DNA of 5,921 nt, from the NCBI GenBank assembly GCA_030699345.1, contig JAUYMX010000231.1:1-5921 (forward strand), in the 5' to 3' direction. This DNA comes from Methylococcaceae bacterium (lineage in GTDB: Bacteria; Pseudomonadota; Gammaproteobacteria; Methylococcales; Methylomonadaceae). How positions within the stretch are numbered: the stretch's first letter is position 1; each line of letters opens with the position of its first letter. This document shows, one piece after another, positions 1 through 5,921 of this stretch. The notes under the pieces are model-generated. The model was given only the letters and a program-made list of their open reading frames with translations. It did not search any database and was not told where the DNA came from. A program made the position numbers and the translations under genes.

Positions 1-132
1 TTGGCAGCGTTCGCATATCGATTCAACCGGCGCTTCCAACTCGATACACTGCCAACCAGGCTACTGGTCGCGGCCGTTGCCATTGGGCCTCGTCCGGCTG
101 AATGGCTTCGGTTAGCTGAAGCATCTAGCTAA
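1..132 (+). CDS. IS1595/ISXO2-like transposase, C-terminal fragment
   Basis: This open frame enters from the left edge and ends at a TAA at 130-132, giving the last 43 residues of a longer protein. The readable tail contains YRFNRRF (residues 6-12 of the fragment), then a leucine-rich stretch, then GPRP and LRLAEASS at the end. From family knowledge, a [F/Y]xYRFNRR motif followed by a P-rich segment and a closing L-K/R-L-A-E is typical of the C-terminus of DDE transposases of the IS1595 (ISXO2-like) family, which cut and paste the element. The catalytic DDE residues would lie upstream, outside the window, so I cannot tell whether the gene is intact. The first 120 bases hold 70 G or C (58%), clearly richer than the genes to the right, which fits acquired DNA. 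It converges on dsbC, with the two stop codons 74 nt apart. The family call rests on a short tail recognised by eye. Confidence 0.8.
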   Translation: MAAFAYRFNRRFQLDTLPTRLLVAAVAIGPRPAEWLRLAEASS

Positions 133-200
133 TCAAGTTAATTATTATCCAGCCTATTACCCGCGCTACTCGAACACCCAGGTTTCAGCCGGGGGTATTA
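1..200 (+). mobile_element. Right part of an IS1595-family insertion sequence, exact end uncertain
   Basis: The transposase tail implies that the 3' end of an insertion sequence lies in the left edge of the window. The element must end between the transposase stop at 132 and roughly the dsbC stop at 207. Members of this family normally carry short terminal inverted repeats and make 8-bp target duplications, but the other end is off the window, so neither can be confirmed. Candidate outer ends, read inward on the minus strand, start near 174 (TGGGTGTTCGAG) or near 199 (TAATACCCCCGG). The end coordinate given is an upper estimate, not an observed boundary. Confidence 0.5.
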
Positions 201-206
201 CAATCC
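133..206. other. IS / dsbC junction without a gene
   Basis: This 74-nt stretch between the two convergent stop codons holds no ORF of note. It begins AT-rich (133-150) and becomes GC-rich (about 160-196). An imperfect inverted repeat, AACACCC at 166-172 against GGGTATT around 193-199, could form a weak stem with the mixed bases between as loop. There is no following T-run on either strand, so I do not call it a rho-independent terminator. The end of the IS probably lies here. Confidence 0.5.
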
Positions 207-926
207 TTAATTAACAGACTTCTCACTTTGCAGCGCTTGAAGGAGTTGCTTAGGTGGTAAGTAACCAGGGAACACAGAGCCACCAGTAGTCACAATCATC
301 GGAGTACCTTTTACTTCAAAGTCCTCTGCTAATTGCATATGTTCATCAACTGGGTTGTCGCAGGTTTTTGTAGGTATAGTTTGACCACTTTTAGATGCTG
401 TTAACGCAGCTTTACGGTCGCTAGCACACCAGACTGAAACAGCCTTATCATAAGATTCCGAAGGCTTACCTGCTCTAGGAAAAAACAGATAATTAATGGT
501 AATACCTTCAGCCATATATTGATTAATTTCAGAATGCAACTTACGGCAATAGCCGCAGTCAATATCAGTAAACACATATACAGAATATTTACTGACTTTA
601 GGCGTAAATACAATCATTTCATTGTCTGTAAGTTTAGCCAATGCCTGCTTACGAGAACTGCTTAACCGGCTTTCTGTTAAATCCGTCCGGGTTGCAACAT
701 CAATTAAACGCCCGTGTAGCAAATATTTACCATCTTCAGATACATATACGATGCTAGAACCTATTTTTACTTCAAATAATCCCTTTATTTCTGCAGGCTG
801 GACTGATTCTATTTTAATCCCTGTCATGGATTTGGTTAGTGCCTCCCTGATGGCGTTTTCATCAGCATGGGCTTGCGACAATGCCAAACTAAACAGGGAC
901 AACAAAGCAGTGTTTAAGATTTTCAT
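207..926 (-). CDS. dsbC: Periplasmic thiol:disulfide isomerase DsbC
   Basis: The product is a 239-aa protein, against 236 in E. coli, that rearranges wrong disulfide bonds in periplasmic proteins; in the family it works as a V-shaped homodimer kept reduced by DsbD. Residues 1-21 form a signal peptide: Lys near the start, a hydrophobic core, then an AHA cleavage site before DEN. Residues about 22-80 match the N-terminal dimerisation domain, followed by a linker helix and a thioredoxin fold. The active site is CGYC at 124-127 in FTDIDCGYCRKLH, and the cis-proline loop is GTP at 207-209. Cys167 and Cys189 match the second, structural disulfide that distinguishes DsbC from DsbG. The C-terminal PGYLPPKQL also fits DsbC. 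The ATG at 924-926 follows an AGGAA ribosome site with a 4-nt spacer. It lies 44 nt after rseP, probably co-transcribed. The usual neighbour at this position would be bamA. No key residue is missing. Confidence 0.95.
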   Translation of the reverse strand: MKILNTALLSLFSLALSQAHADENAIREALTKSMTGIKIESVQPAEIKGLFEVKIGSSIVYVSEDGKYLLHGRLIDVATRTDLTESRLSSSRKQALAKLTDNEMIVFTPKVSKYSVYVFTDIDCGYCRKLHSEINQYMAEGITINYLFFPRAGKPSESYDKAVSVWCASDRKAALTASKSGQTIPTKTCDNPVDEHMQLAEDFEVKGTPMIVTTGGSVFPGYLPPKQLLQALQSEKSVN

Positions 927-930
927 GAAA

Positions 931-935
931 TTCCT
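931..935 (-). promoter_or_regulatory. Ribosome binding site of dsbC
   Basis: On the minus strand, AGGAA stands 4 nt before the ATG of dsbC. It is one of the two clearest Shine-Dalgarno sequences in the window and supports the start at 926, which also gives a complete signal peptide. Confidence 0.75.
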
Positions 936-970
936 GATATTACAAATAATTGAAAAGTTTACGCTAACGC

Positions 971-2329
971 TTAAAACAGCCTTTGCACGTCCAAAAACAT
1001 TGCCAAAACCATTAATGACACTAACAAAGCAATACCAATTTGCTGAAAAAATAATTGTATTTTTTCTGAAACCGGACTGCCTTTAATTCCTTCTATCGCA
1101 AAAAAAAGTAAATGACCACCGTCCAATACTGGTACGGGTAGCAGGTTTAAAACGCCGAGACTGACACTAACCAATGCCATGAACTTTAAGAAAGGTACCA
1201 ATCCCATATTTGCAGATTGCCCAGCATACTGAGCAATACTTATAGGCCCGCTTAGATTTTCGACTGATGCGCGTCCTACCAACATTTTACCCATCATTTT
1301 TAACGTGGTTAAGGCATAGTCGTATGTCGTTTCAAACGCTACTGGCAAGGCTTCTAGCGGTGACAATGCATACTCAACCGTTATAGATTTAATAAGATCC
1401 TCGGGGACCTGAACCGATGCGCCGATTTTGCCTTCTGTTTTTTGTTCAACCTGGATAGCCTTGGGAGTAATGCTTAACGGCAGGCGCACACCATCTCGTT
1501 CTATCAAAAGATTTATAGGCATATCGGGATGGGCTTTGACATAGTCTACCCATTGCTGCCAATCCTGAATAACCACATTGTCGGCACTGACAATCAAATC
1601 GCCTTGTTTTAAACCGGCTGACTGTGCAGCGCTATCAGGAAGCACTTGTCCAATAGTGGGTTTTAATTGCGGTGCCCATGCTTTAAAACCCAGCCGTTGG
1701 TATAACACTTCGGGATTTTCTGCATCCTGCTCAGAAAACTTAAGGATTTTCACGGTCTGCAGATCGTCGTGATTTTTTACTGCGACGTTTATTTCCTGCT
1801 CACCTTCCAGAGCAGCGCCAATTAATGTTGTAAGCGTCTGGGTCCAAGTTGGTGTTGGCTTGTCGTTGACTGAGATAATCTCATCACCTTCAACAAAACC
1901 GGCAGCTGCGGCTAAGGTGCCCTGCTCCACTTTACCTAATATCGGTTTGATACCACTTTCACCAATAACCAATACGCTCCAAAACAATGCAACAGCGAGA
2001 ATTAAATTAAACACCGGCCCTGCTGCAACTATCGCAGTTCTTGCCCACAGCGGCTGGCGATTAAAACTAAACGGCAAATCTTCGCTAGTAACGGGGCCTT
2101 CTCGTTCATCCACCATTTTCACATAGCCACCGAGTGGAATGGCCGATAATACATACTCAGTGGACTGAGTATTTTTTTGTTTAGACCACAGAACTTTGCC
2201 AAAACCAATGGAAAACCTGAGCACTTTCACACCGACTTTACGCGCCACCCAGAAATGCCCAAATTCATGAAACGCGACCAGAATGCCAACAGCAACGATG
2301 AAATAAAACAGGGTGTGAAGGGTTTCCAT
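971..2329 (-). CDS. rseP: RseP, intramembrane site-2 zinc metalloprotease (sigma-E regulator)
   Basis: The product is a 452-aa inner-membrane protease, against 450 in E. coli. In the family it cuts the anti-sigma factor RseA within the membrane after DegS, releasing sigma-E, and also clears remnant signal peptides. The first membrane segment (about 7-28) carries the zinc motif HEFGH at 21-25. The membrane-associated beta-loop IPLGGYVKM is at 64-72, and the second membrane segment begins with GPVFN at 104-108. Two periplasmic PDZ domains follow, with GD-containing binding motifs near 144-155 and 239-250. The conserved GRASVENLSGPISIA lies at 352-366. The last metal ligand is Asp403 in NLLPVPVLDGGH, before a final membrane helix at about 431-447. 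All catalytic residues are present, so the enzyme should be active. Its ATG overlaps the dxr stop as TAATG, with no strong ribosome site, which suggests translational coupling. Confidence 0.97.
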   Translation of the reverse strand: METLHTLFYFIVAVGILVAFHEFGHFWVARKVGVKVLRFSIGFGKVLWSKQKNTQSTEYVLSAIPLGGYVKMVDEREGPVTSEDLPFSFNRQPLWARTAIVAAGPVFNLILAVALFWSVLVIGESGIKPILGKVEQGTLAAAAGFVEGDEIISVNDKPTPTWTQTLTTLIGAALEGEQEINVAVKNHDDLQTVKILKFSEQDAENPEVLYQRLGFKAWAPQLKPTIGQVLPDSAAQSAGLKQGDLIVSADNVVIQDWQQWVDYVKAHPDMPINLLIERDGVRLPLSITPKAIQVEQKTEGKIGASVQVPEDLIKSITVEYALSPLEALPVAFETTYDYALTTLKMMGKMLVGRASVENLSGPISIAQYAGQSANMGLVPFLKFMALVSVSLGVLNLLPVPVLDGGHLLFFAIEGIKGSPVSEKIQLFFQQIGIALLVSLMVLAMFLDVQRLF

Positions 2330-3513
2330 TAGTACGTCAGCTCTGCAACAATCTCGGTAGATACTACTCTGGCTTGTTGATCAGTGGACAAAATAATATC
2401 CAGCGTATCAGCGGGGGTTGCTGAAAACTTATTCATAGTCCGCTCAATAATTACAGGAATATCGGTAAAACGAACGTGTTCGTTTAAAAAAGCGTCGACT
2501 GCTATTTCATTAGCGGCATTTAACACGGTAGGCATAATACCGCCTGCGGCTATTGCCTCATAAGCCAATCGTAAGCAGGGAAATCGTTGGAGATTGGGCT
2601 GTTCAAAATCCATGCGCGCCACATCGAAAATATTCAGCGGCTCAACGCCTGAATCAAAGCGGTCTGGCCACGCCATCGCATGAGCGATAGGCACACGCAT
2701 ATCAGGGTTGCCCATTTGCGCCAATACAGTGCCATCCACATAATCGACCATTGAATGAATTACGCTTTGCGGGTGGATCACCACCTGAATTTGCTCAGGC
2801 AACATGTTAAATAACAAGCAGGCTTCAATCATTTCTAAGCCTTTATTCATCATAGTTGCCGAATCAACGGAAATTTTCTTGCCCATATCCCAGTTAGGAT
2901 GAGCAACTGCTTGAGCTGGCGTAACATTAACCATTTGCTCAATCGGCATTTCACGAAATGGCCCGCCTGAGGCTGTCAATAGAATACGTCTGGCTGTTTT
3001 TGCCTGGACGCCAGTCCTGTAACCGGCAGGCATACACTGAAATATCGCGTTGTGCTCACTATCAATCGGCAATAAATCAGCGCCTGAATCTGTCACTGCC
3101 TTAAGAAATATTGCGCCTGACATCACCAATGCTTCTTTATTAGCCAACAATATGGTTTTCCCGGCCTTTGCAGCCCCAAGCGTTGGTAATAATCCTGCCG
3201 CACCAACAATAGCCGCCATCACCGAATCAACTTCATCCAACGTGGCAACTTGCTCCAATGCGGCTGCACCAGTCAGTACTTTTATATCTGCAATTGGTGA
3301 ATGAGCTAATTTGGATTCAAAAGCTTTCGCTTTGTCTGCATCAACAACGACTACAACCTTTGGTCGGTGCTGCAAACATTGTTCGTATAACAAATCGATA
3401 TTGTTATTAGCAGTCAATGCAATGACGTCGTAGAGATCAGCATGTCTTGCGACCACATCTAAAGTACTAACCCCGATTGAACCAGTGGCGCCTAATATGC
3501 AAATACCCTTCAT
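2329..3513 (-). CDS. dxr: 1-deoxy-D-xylulose 5-phosphate reductoisomerase (IspC)
   Basis: The product is a 394-aa cytosolic enzyme, against 398 in E. coli. It converts DXP to 2-C-methyl-D-erythritol 4-phosphate with NADPH and a divalent metal, the first committed step of the MEP isoprenoid pathway and the target of fosmidomycin. The NADPH-binding loop GATGSIG is at residues 8-14. The metal ligands are Asp151 and Glu153 in LPIDSEHNA, and Glu227 in NKGLEMIEA. Substrate-binding residues include ASGGPF (181-186), the His205 loop (AHPNW) and Ser218, Asn223 and Lys224. [14 protein letters not shown] motif (LLANKEALV, 122-130) is also present. The ATG at 3511-3513 lies inside the cdsA stop (ATGA overlap of 4 nt) and follows GCAGG with a 4-nt spacer. 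It ends by overlapping rseP by one base. Its product pathway supplies the C5 units used by UppS two genes upstream. Nothing in it looks degraded. Confidence 0.98.
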   Translation of the reverse strand: MKGICILGATGSIGVSTLDVVARHADLYDVIALTANNNIDLLYEQCLQHRPKVVVVVDADKAKAFESKLAHSPIADIKVLTGAAALEQVATLDEVDSVMAAIVGAAGLLPTLGAAKAGKTILLANKEALVMSGAIFLKAVTDSGADLLPIDSEHNAIFQCMPAGYRTGVQAKTARRILLTASGGPFREMPIEQMVNVTPAQAVAHPNWDMGKKISVDSATMMNKGLEMIEACLLFNMLPEQIQVVIHPQSVIHSMVDYVDGTVLAQMGNPDMRVPIAHAMAWPDRFDSGVEPLNIFDVARMDFEQPNLQRFPCLRLAYEAIAAGGIMPTVLNAANEIAVDAFLNEHVRFTDIPVIIERTMNKFSATPADTLDIILSTDQQARVVSTEIVAELTY

Positions 3514-4460
3514 GAAACCTGCCTATAAATCAAATATATTCCTGCGTAAAACAAGGGCGCGGCAGCCAAAATACTATCAATTCTATCAAGAATGCCGCCA
3601 TGACCGGGTAAAAGCGAGCCACTGTCTTTGACTCCGCGTTGGCGTTTGACGACACTAATAAATAGGTCACCATAAATTGAAATCAACACTGCCAGAACTG
3701 ACAGTAATACAAAATCAGCTGCAATCATCCAAGTAAAACCATAAATCAAACTTAATACAACTGCACAAAGCGCACCTGCACTCATCGCGCCATACATGCC
3801 TGCAACGGTCTTTCCCGGACTAATTTCCGGCGAAAGCTTGGTAGTTCCATATTTTCTACCTGAGAAATAAGCGGCAATATCTGCTGCCCAAATTAGTATG
3901 AAAAAATACATTGCCATTTCTGAGCCATAAAATGTTCTAAGGCGGGATAAGAACATCCAGGTAGTGATCAAAATAAACCAACCGATCAACGACTTATTAC
4001 GGGGTTTTAATTCCAGCTTTAAAACACCCTCCGGTGTATTTCGAATTAAGACCATAACTATTATCCAAAATAACACGGCCGGGATAACCAACCATTCTAA
4101 TAGTCCAGAATAAATTCTTAGATCAGGAAAATCCCAGCCATCAAGAAAACTACTTACCCCAATCCAATCAGCACTTTTTGCCGATTTGTAAACAGCCTGC
4201 ACGGACAGCTCTAATGCTTGCGCACTCAGTTCAAGGAACTCAGACCAAAAATGTATCCAGAACATTGGCACCGCTAGGAGTATAAAAAACACCCCGCGCT
4301 TAGCCAGAGAATCAATTTTGATTAAATTACACCACTCCCACGCTGCCACAAACGTGACGACCGCGAGAAGCAATGAAAAATACGCTGAAGATAATTTAAA
4401 TACCGCTAAGGCAAGCAATGCGGCAAGAATGGATCCTGTAATAATTCGCTGTATTAACAT
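3510..4460 (-). CDS. cdsA: Phosphatidate cytidylyltransferase (CDP-diglyceride synthetase)
   Basis: The product is a polytopic inner-membrane enzyme that makes CDP-diacylglycerol from phosphatidic acid and CTP, the branch point to all major phospholipids. Hydrophobic segments are visible at about 7-40, 56-71, 121-140, 158-171, 181-199, 221-240, 244-268 and 297-311. The CDP-alcohol cytidylyltransferase signature occupies about 269-296, with KR, KDSG, PGHGG and DRID all in place. The upstream conserved block [15 protein letters not shown] (191-205) and SPGKT (214-218) is also present. At 316 aa it is some 30 residues longer than the 285-aa E. coli protein; the excess falls in a loop near residues 73-118, rich in Ser, Ala and Leu and then aromatic. 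The ATG follows uppS by 20 AT-rich bases with no clear Shine-Dalgarno sequence, so coupling to uppS translation is likely. The stop overlaps dxr as ATGA. Confidence 0.96.
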   Translation of the reverse strand: MLIQRIITGSILAALLALAVFKLSSAYFSLLLAVVTFVAAWEWCNLIKIDSLAKRGVFFILLAVPMFWIHFWSEFLELSAQALELSVQAVYKSAKSADWIGVSSFLDGWDFPDLRIYSGLLEWLVIPAVLFWIIVMVLIRNTPEGVLKLELKPRNKSLIGWFILITTWMFLSRLRTFYGSEMAMYFFILIWAADIAAYFSGRKYGTTKLSPEISPGKTVAGMYGAMSAGALCAVVLSLIYGFTWMIAADFVLLSVLAVLISIYGDLFISVVKRQRGVKDSGSLLPGHGGILDRIDSILAAAPLFYAGIYLIYRQVS

Positions 4461-4480
4461 TGTTCTAATTATTATTAAAG

Positions 4481-5248
4481 TTATAAAGTAACGGATTTAG
4501 TAAGCACTTGTTCACCAGTATGCCCGAATCGTCTCTGCCGATTTTTAAAGCTCTTAATTGCATCGTCTAATGAGGACTGATCAAAATCAGGCCACAATGT
4601 GGATGTAAAATACATTTCTGTGTATGCCAACTGCCAAAGCATGAAGTTACTAACCCGTTGCTCGCCACCTGTTCTAATAAAAAGATCCGGTTCGGGCAAA
4701 TCGGCAAGTGACAGATGCTGATTAATAAGTGTCTCAGTGATTTGATTGGGCTGCAATTGCCCTGTGGATACTTTTTCTGCTACTGACTGACAAGCCTGGG
4801 TCATATCCCAGCGCCCGCCATAATTAGCGGCAATCACTAATGTTAACGCCGTATTATTTTGAGTTTGGATTTCTCCTTCGGACATTTTTTTTTGTAGCTT
4901 TTCAGAAAAACCCTGCCGATCACCAATAAAACGCAATCTAATATTATTGCGATTGAGTTTGTCTATTTCTCTTTGCAAAGTAGCCATAAACAAACTCATC
5001 AACAACGACACCTCTTCTTTGGGCCGTCGCCAATTTTCACTACTAAACGCAAATAAGGTGAGCACTTCAATGTCCTGATTCGCGCAGTATTCAACAACTC
5101 TTCTAACTGTTTTAACACCTGCTTGATGCCCAAAAGCGCGCGGCATAAGTCGTTTTTGCGCCCAACGACCATTACCGTCCATGATTATTGCAATATGTCG
5201 GGGCATATTATTTTCAGTTATCAAACTATCGACTTCATTAGTAGACAT
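4481..5248 (-). CDS. uppS: Undecaprenyl diphosphate synthase (cis-prenyltransferase)
   Basis: The product is a 255-aa enzyme, against 253 in E. coli, that condenses eight isopentenyl diphosphates onto farnesyl diphosphate to give C55 undecaprenyl diphosphate, the lipid carrier for peptidoglycan and O-antigen. The catalytic aspartate is Asp24 in IIMDGNGRWA (21-30). Other conserved residues are His41 (FGHQAG), Ser69, Asn72 and Arg75 in FAFSSENWRRP, and Arg192, Arg198 and Glu211 in IRTGGEQRVSNF through AYTEMYF. These sit two residues before their E. coli counterparts throughout, so the fold is intact. The ATG at 5246-5248 has only a weak upstream GGGTA; the next Met (residue 15) has no better site, so I keep the longer start. 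It follows frr by 48 nt. A run of nine A residues in the coding strand lies at 4885-4893, within the codons for QKKM at 119-122. Confidence 0.97.
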   Translation of the reverse strand: MSTNEVDSLITENNMPRHIAIIMDGNGRWAQKRLMPRAFGHQAGVKTVRRVVEYCANQDIEVLTLFAFSSENWRRPKEEVSLLMSLFMATLQREIDKLNRNNIRLRFIGDRQGFSEKLQKKMSEGEIQTQNNTALTLVIAANYGGRWDMTQACQSVAEKVSTGQLQPNQITETLINQHLSLADLPEPDLFIRTGGEQRVSNFMLWQLAYTEMYFTSTLWPDFDQSSLDDAIKSFKNRQRRFGHTGEQVLTKSVTL

Positions 5249-5296
5249 TGTGAATACCCAGCGTGTTCTTACTTAAATATTGGTTGTAATAGCCAA

Positions 5297-5854
5297 TCAA
5301 AATGATAAGAGATCCGCTTCTTTTGTTTCCAACAGCTTTTCAATGTCCTTTATATTTTGATCAGTCAATTTCTGGATTTTTTCTTCCGCTGCGCGGGCGT
5401 CGTCCTCAGAAATTAATTTTTCCTTAAGCGCTTCCTTGATTTCCGAATTAGCATCTCGGCGTATATTTCTTACGGCAACACGGCTATTCTCTGCTTCGTG
5501 CTTAACCACTTTCACCAGACTCCGACGACGCTCTTCGGTTAATGGCGGCAACGGAATGCGAATTGTCATGCCATTGGTGGATGGATTTAGGCCCAAATCA
5601 GATTTAAATATCGCCTTTTCGATAGCTTGAACCATACCCTTTTCCCAAGGTGTAATCGTCAATGTCCTAGCATCTTCAACAGCGACATTGGCCACCTGCG
5701 ACAAAGGTGATTCTGACCCATAATACGACACGCTGATTTGTTCGAGCAGACTAGGATGCGCCCGACCAGTTCTTATTTTCGAAAACTCATGTTTTAAAGC
5801 ATCAATGCTTTTACCCATTCGGGTAGCGGCATCTTGTTGAATATCATTAAGCAT
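5297..5854 (-). CDS. frr: Ribosome recycling factor
   Basis: The product, with EF-G, splits the post-termination ribosome into subunits so that it can start again. From the ATG at 5852-5854 the protein has 185 residues, exactly the E. coli length, beginning MLNDIQQDA. The family core is present: [12 protein letters not shown] (26-37) at the start of the first long helix hinge, VEDARTL (59-65), DLGLNP (86-91), the strongly conserved [11 protein letters not shown] (100-110), and VRNIRRDAN (128-136) with Arg132. Long charged helices at both ends form the three-helix bundle, with the small beta domain between about 31 and 105. An in-frame TTG six codons upstream (5870-5872) would lengthen it to 191, but it has no ribosome site and extends beyond the family's usual start. 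A GAGGAA site 6 nt before the ATG decides the choice. The start lies inside the 3' end of pyrH, an 8-nt overlap. Confidence 0.98.
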   Translation of the reverse strand: MLNDIQQDAATRMGKSIDALKHEFSKIRTGRAHPSLLEQISVSYYGSESPLSQVANVAVEDARTLTITPWEKGMVQAIEKAIFKSDLGLNPSTNGMTIRIPLPPLTEERRRSLVKVVKHEAENSRVAVRNIRRDANSEIKEALKEKLISEDDARAAEEKIQKLTDQNIKDIEKLLETKEADLLSF

Positions 5855-5921
5855 GTTCAGTTCCTCGTTCAATTAGTGAGCCAATTTCCTCACCCAACAT
5901 CAGCCTCATTACGGCGCCTTT
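5847..5921 (-). CDS. pyrH: UMP kinase, C-terminal fragment
   Basis: Twenty-four codons and a TAA (5849-5847) enter from the right edge. They read [17 protein letters not shown] followed by ERGTEHA. From family knowledge, bacterial UMP kinase PyrH ends with a G(A/N)hxRhhxGExxGThI-type strand, and E. coli PyrH closes with a matching GALRRVVMGEKEGTLI; pyrH directly precedes frr in most bacteria. The enzyme phosphorylates UMP to UDP and is regulated by UTP and GTP. This copy has about seven residues after the conserved strand, so its stop falls 8 nt inside frr. The catalytic part is outside the window. The identification rests on this short tail plus position. Confidence 0.88.
   Translation of the reverse strand, partial: KGAVMRLMLGEEIGSLIERGTEHA
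5861..5866 (-). promoter_or_regulatory. Ribosome binding site of frr
   Basis: GAGGAA on the minus strand stands 6 nt before the ATG at 5854-5852. It falls within the last codons of pyrH. It selects this ATG over the in-frame TTG at 5872, which would place the site inside the frr coding sequence. Confidence 0.8.

Noticed and set aside
166..199. Imperfect stem in the IS/dsbC junction as a bidirectional terminator.
   Set aside because: One mismatch in a seven-base arm, a long loop and no flanking T-runs; it may instead be part of the IS end.
932..961. Possible sigma-E promoter before dsbC: TAAACTT (955-961) and TCAGGA (932-937) on the minus strand with a 17-nt gap.
   Set aside because: The -35 match to GGAACTT is only 5 of 7, the -10 is poor and coincides with the dsbC ribosome site, and transcription would start almost at the ATG. 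Chance similarity is more likely.
622..1086. Plus-strand ORF of 154 codons opposite dsbC and the end of rseP.
   Set aside because: It is antisense to two well-supported genes, has no recognisable domain, and has no ribosome site I can identify. It is a shadow frame.
5279..5297. Inverted repeat ATTGG / CCAAT just after the frr stop, as a possible terminator or attenuator between frr and uppS.
   Set aside because: The stem has only five pairs with a nine-base loop, is AT-rich, and is not followed by a T-run on the minus strand.
5855..5872. Longer Frr start at TTG 5872, giving 191 aa.
   Set aside because: The ATG at 5854 has a GAGGAA site at the right distance and gives exactly the 185 aa typical of the family.

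Overview
The window looks like a chromosomal segment of a gammaproteobacterium with moderate to low GC. Six genes, plus the tail of a seventh, run on the minus strand in the order pyrH (3' end only), frr, uppS, cdsA, dxr, rseP, dsbC. The run pyrH-frr-uppS-cdsA-dxr-rseP is a classic proteobacterial housekeeping cluster, and protein lengths and motifs sit close to the E. coli versions (Frr 185 aa, UppS 255, Dxr 394, RseP 452, DsbC 239). The sequence alone does not support naming a genus.

Layout from right to left, which is the direction of transcription: 5921-5847 is the last 24 codons of UMP kinase. From 5854 comes ribosome recycling factor, overlapping pyrH by 8 nt. Undecaprenyl diphosphate synthase follows after a 47-48 nt gap, then CDP-diglyceride synthetase after 20 nt. 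DXP reductoisomerase overlaps cdsA by 4 nt (ATGA), and the RseP site-2 protease overlaps dxr by 1 nt (TAATG). After a 44-nt gap comes a periplasmic DsbC-type disulfide isomerase, ending at 207. At the far left, on the opposite strand, the last 43 codons of an IS1595/ISXO2-like transposase end at 132, so an insertion sequence lies immediately downstream of dsbC and runs out of the window.

The genes serve two linked themes. pyrH and frr belong to nucleotide supply and translation. uppS, cdsA and dxr feed envelope synthesis: Dxr starts the MEP isoprenoid pathway, UppS uses its C5 products to build the undecaprenyl carrier, and CdsA makes CDP-diacylglycerol for phospholipids. RseP and DsbC handle envelope stress signalling and periplasmic protein folding. 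Tight spacing, overlapping starts and stops, and the absence of any clear internal terminator suggest one long transcript.

The main departures from the familiar layout are that dsbC occupies the place where bamA usually follows rseP, and that an IS element abuts it. I see no sign of a novel defence, CRISPR, toxin-antitoxin or RNA system here; most of the window is ordinary core genome.
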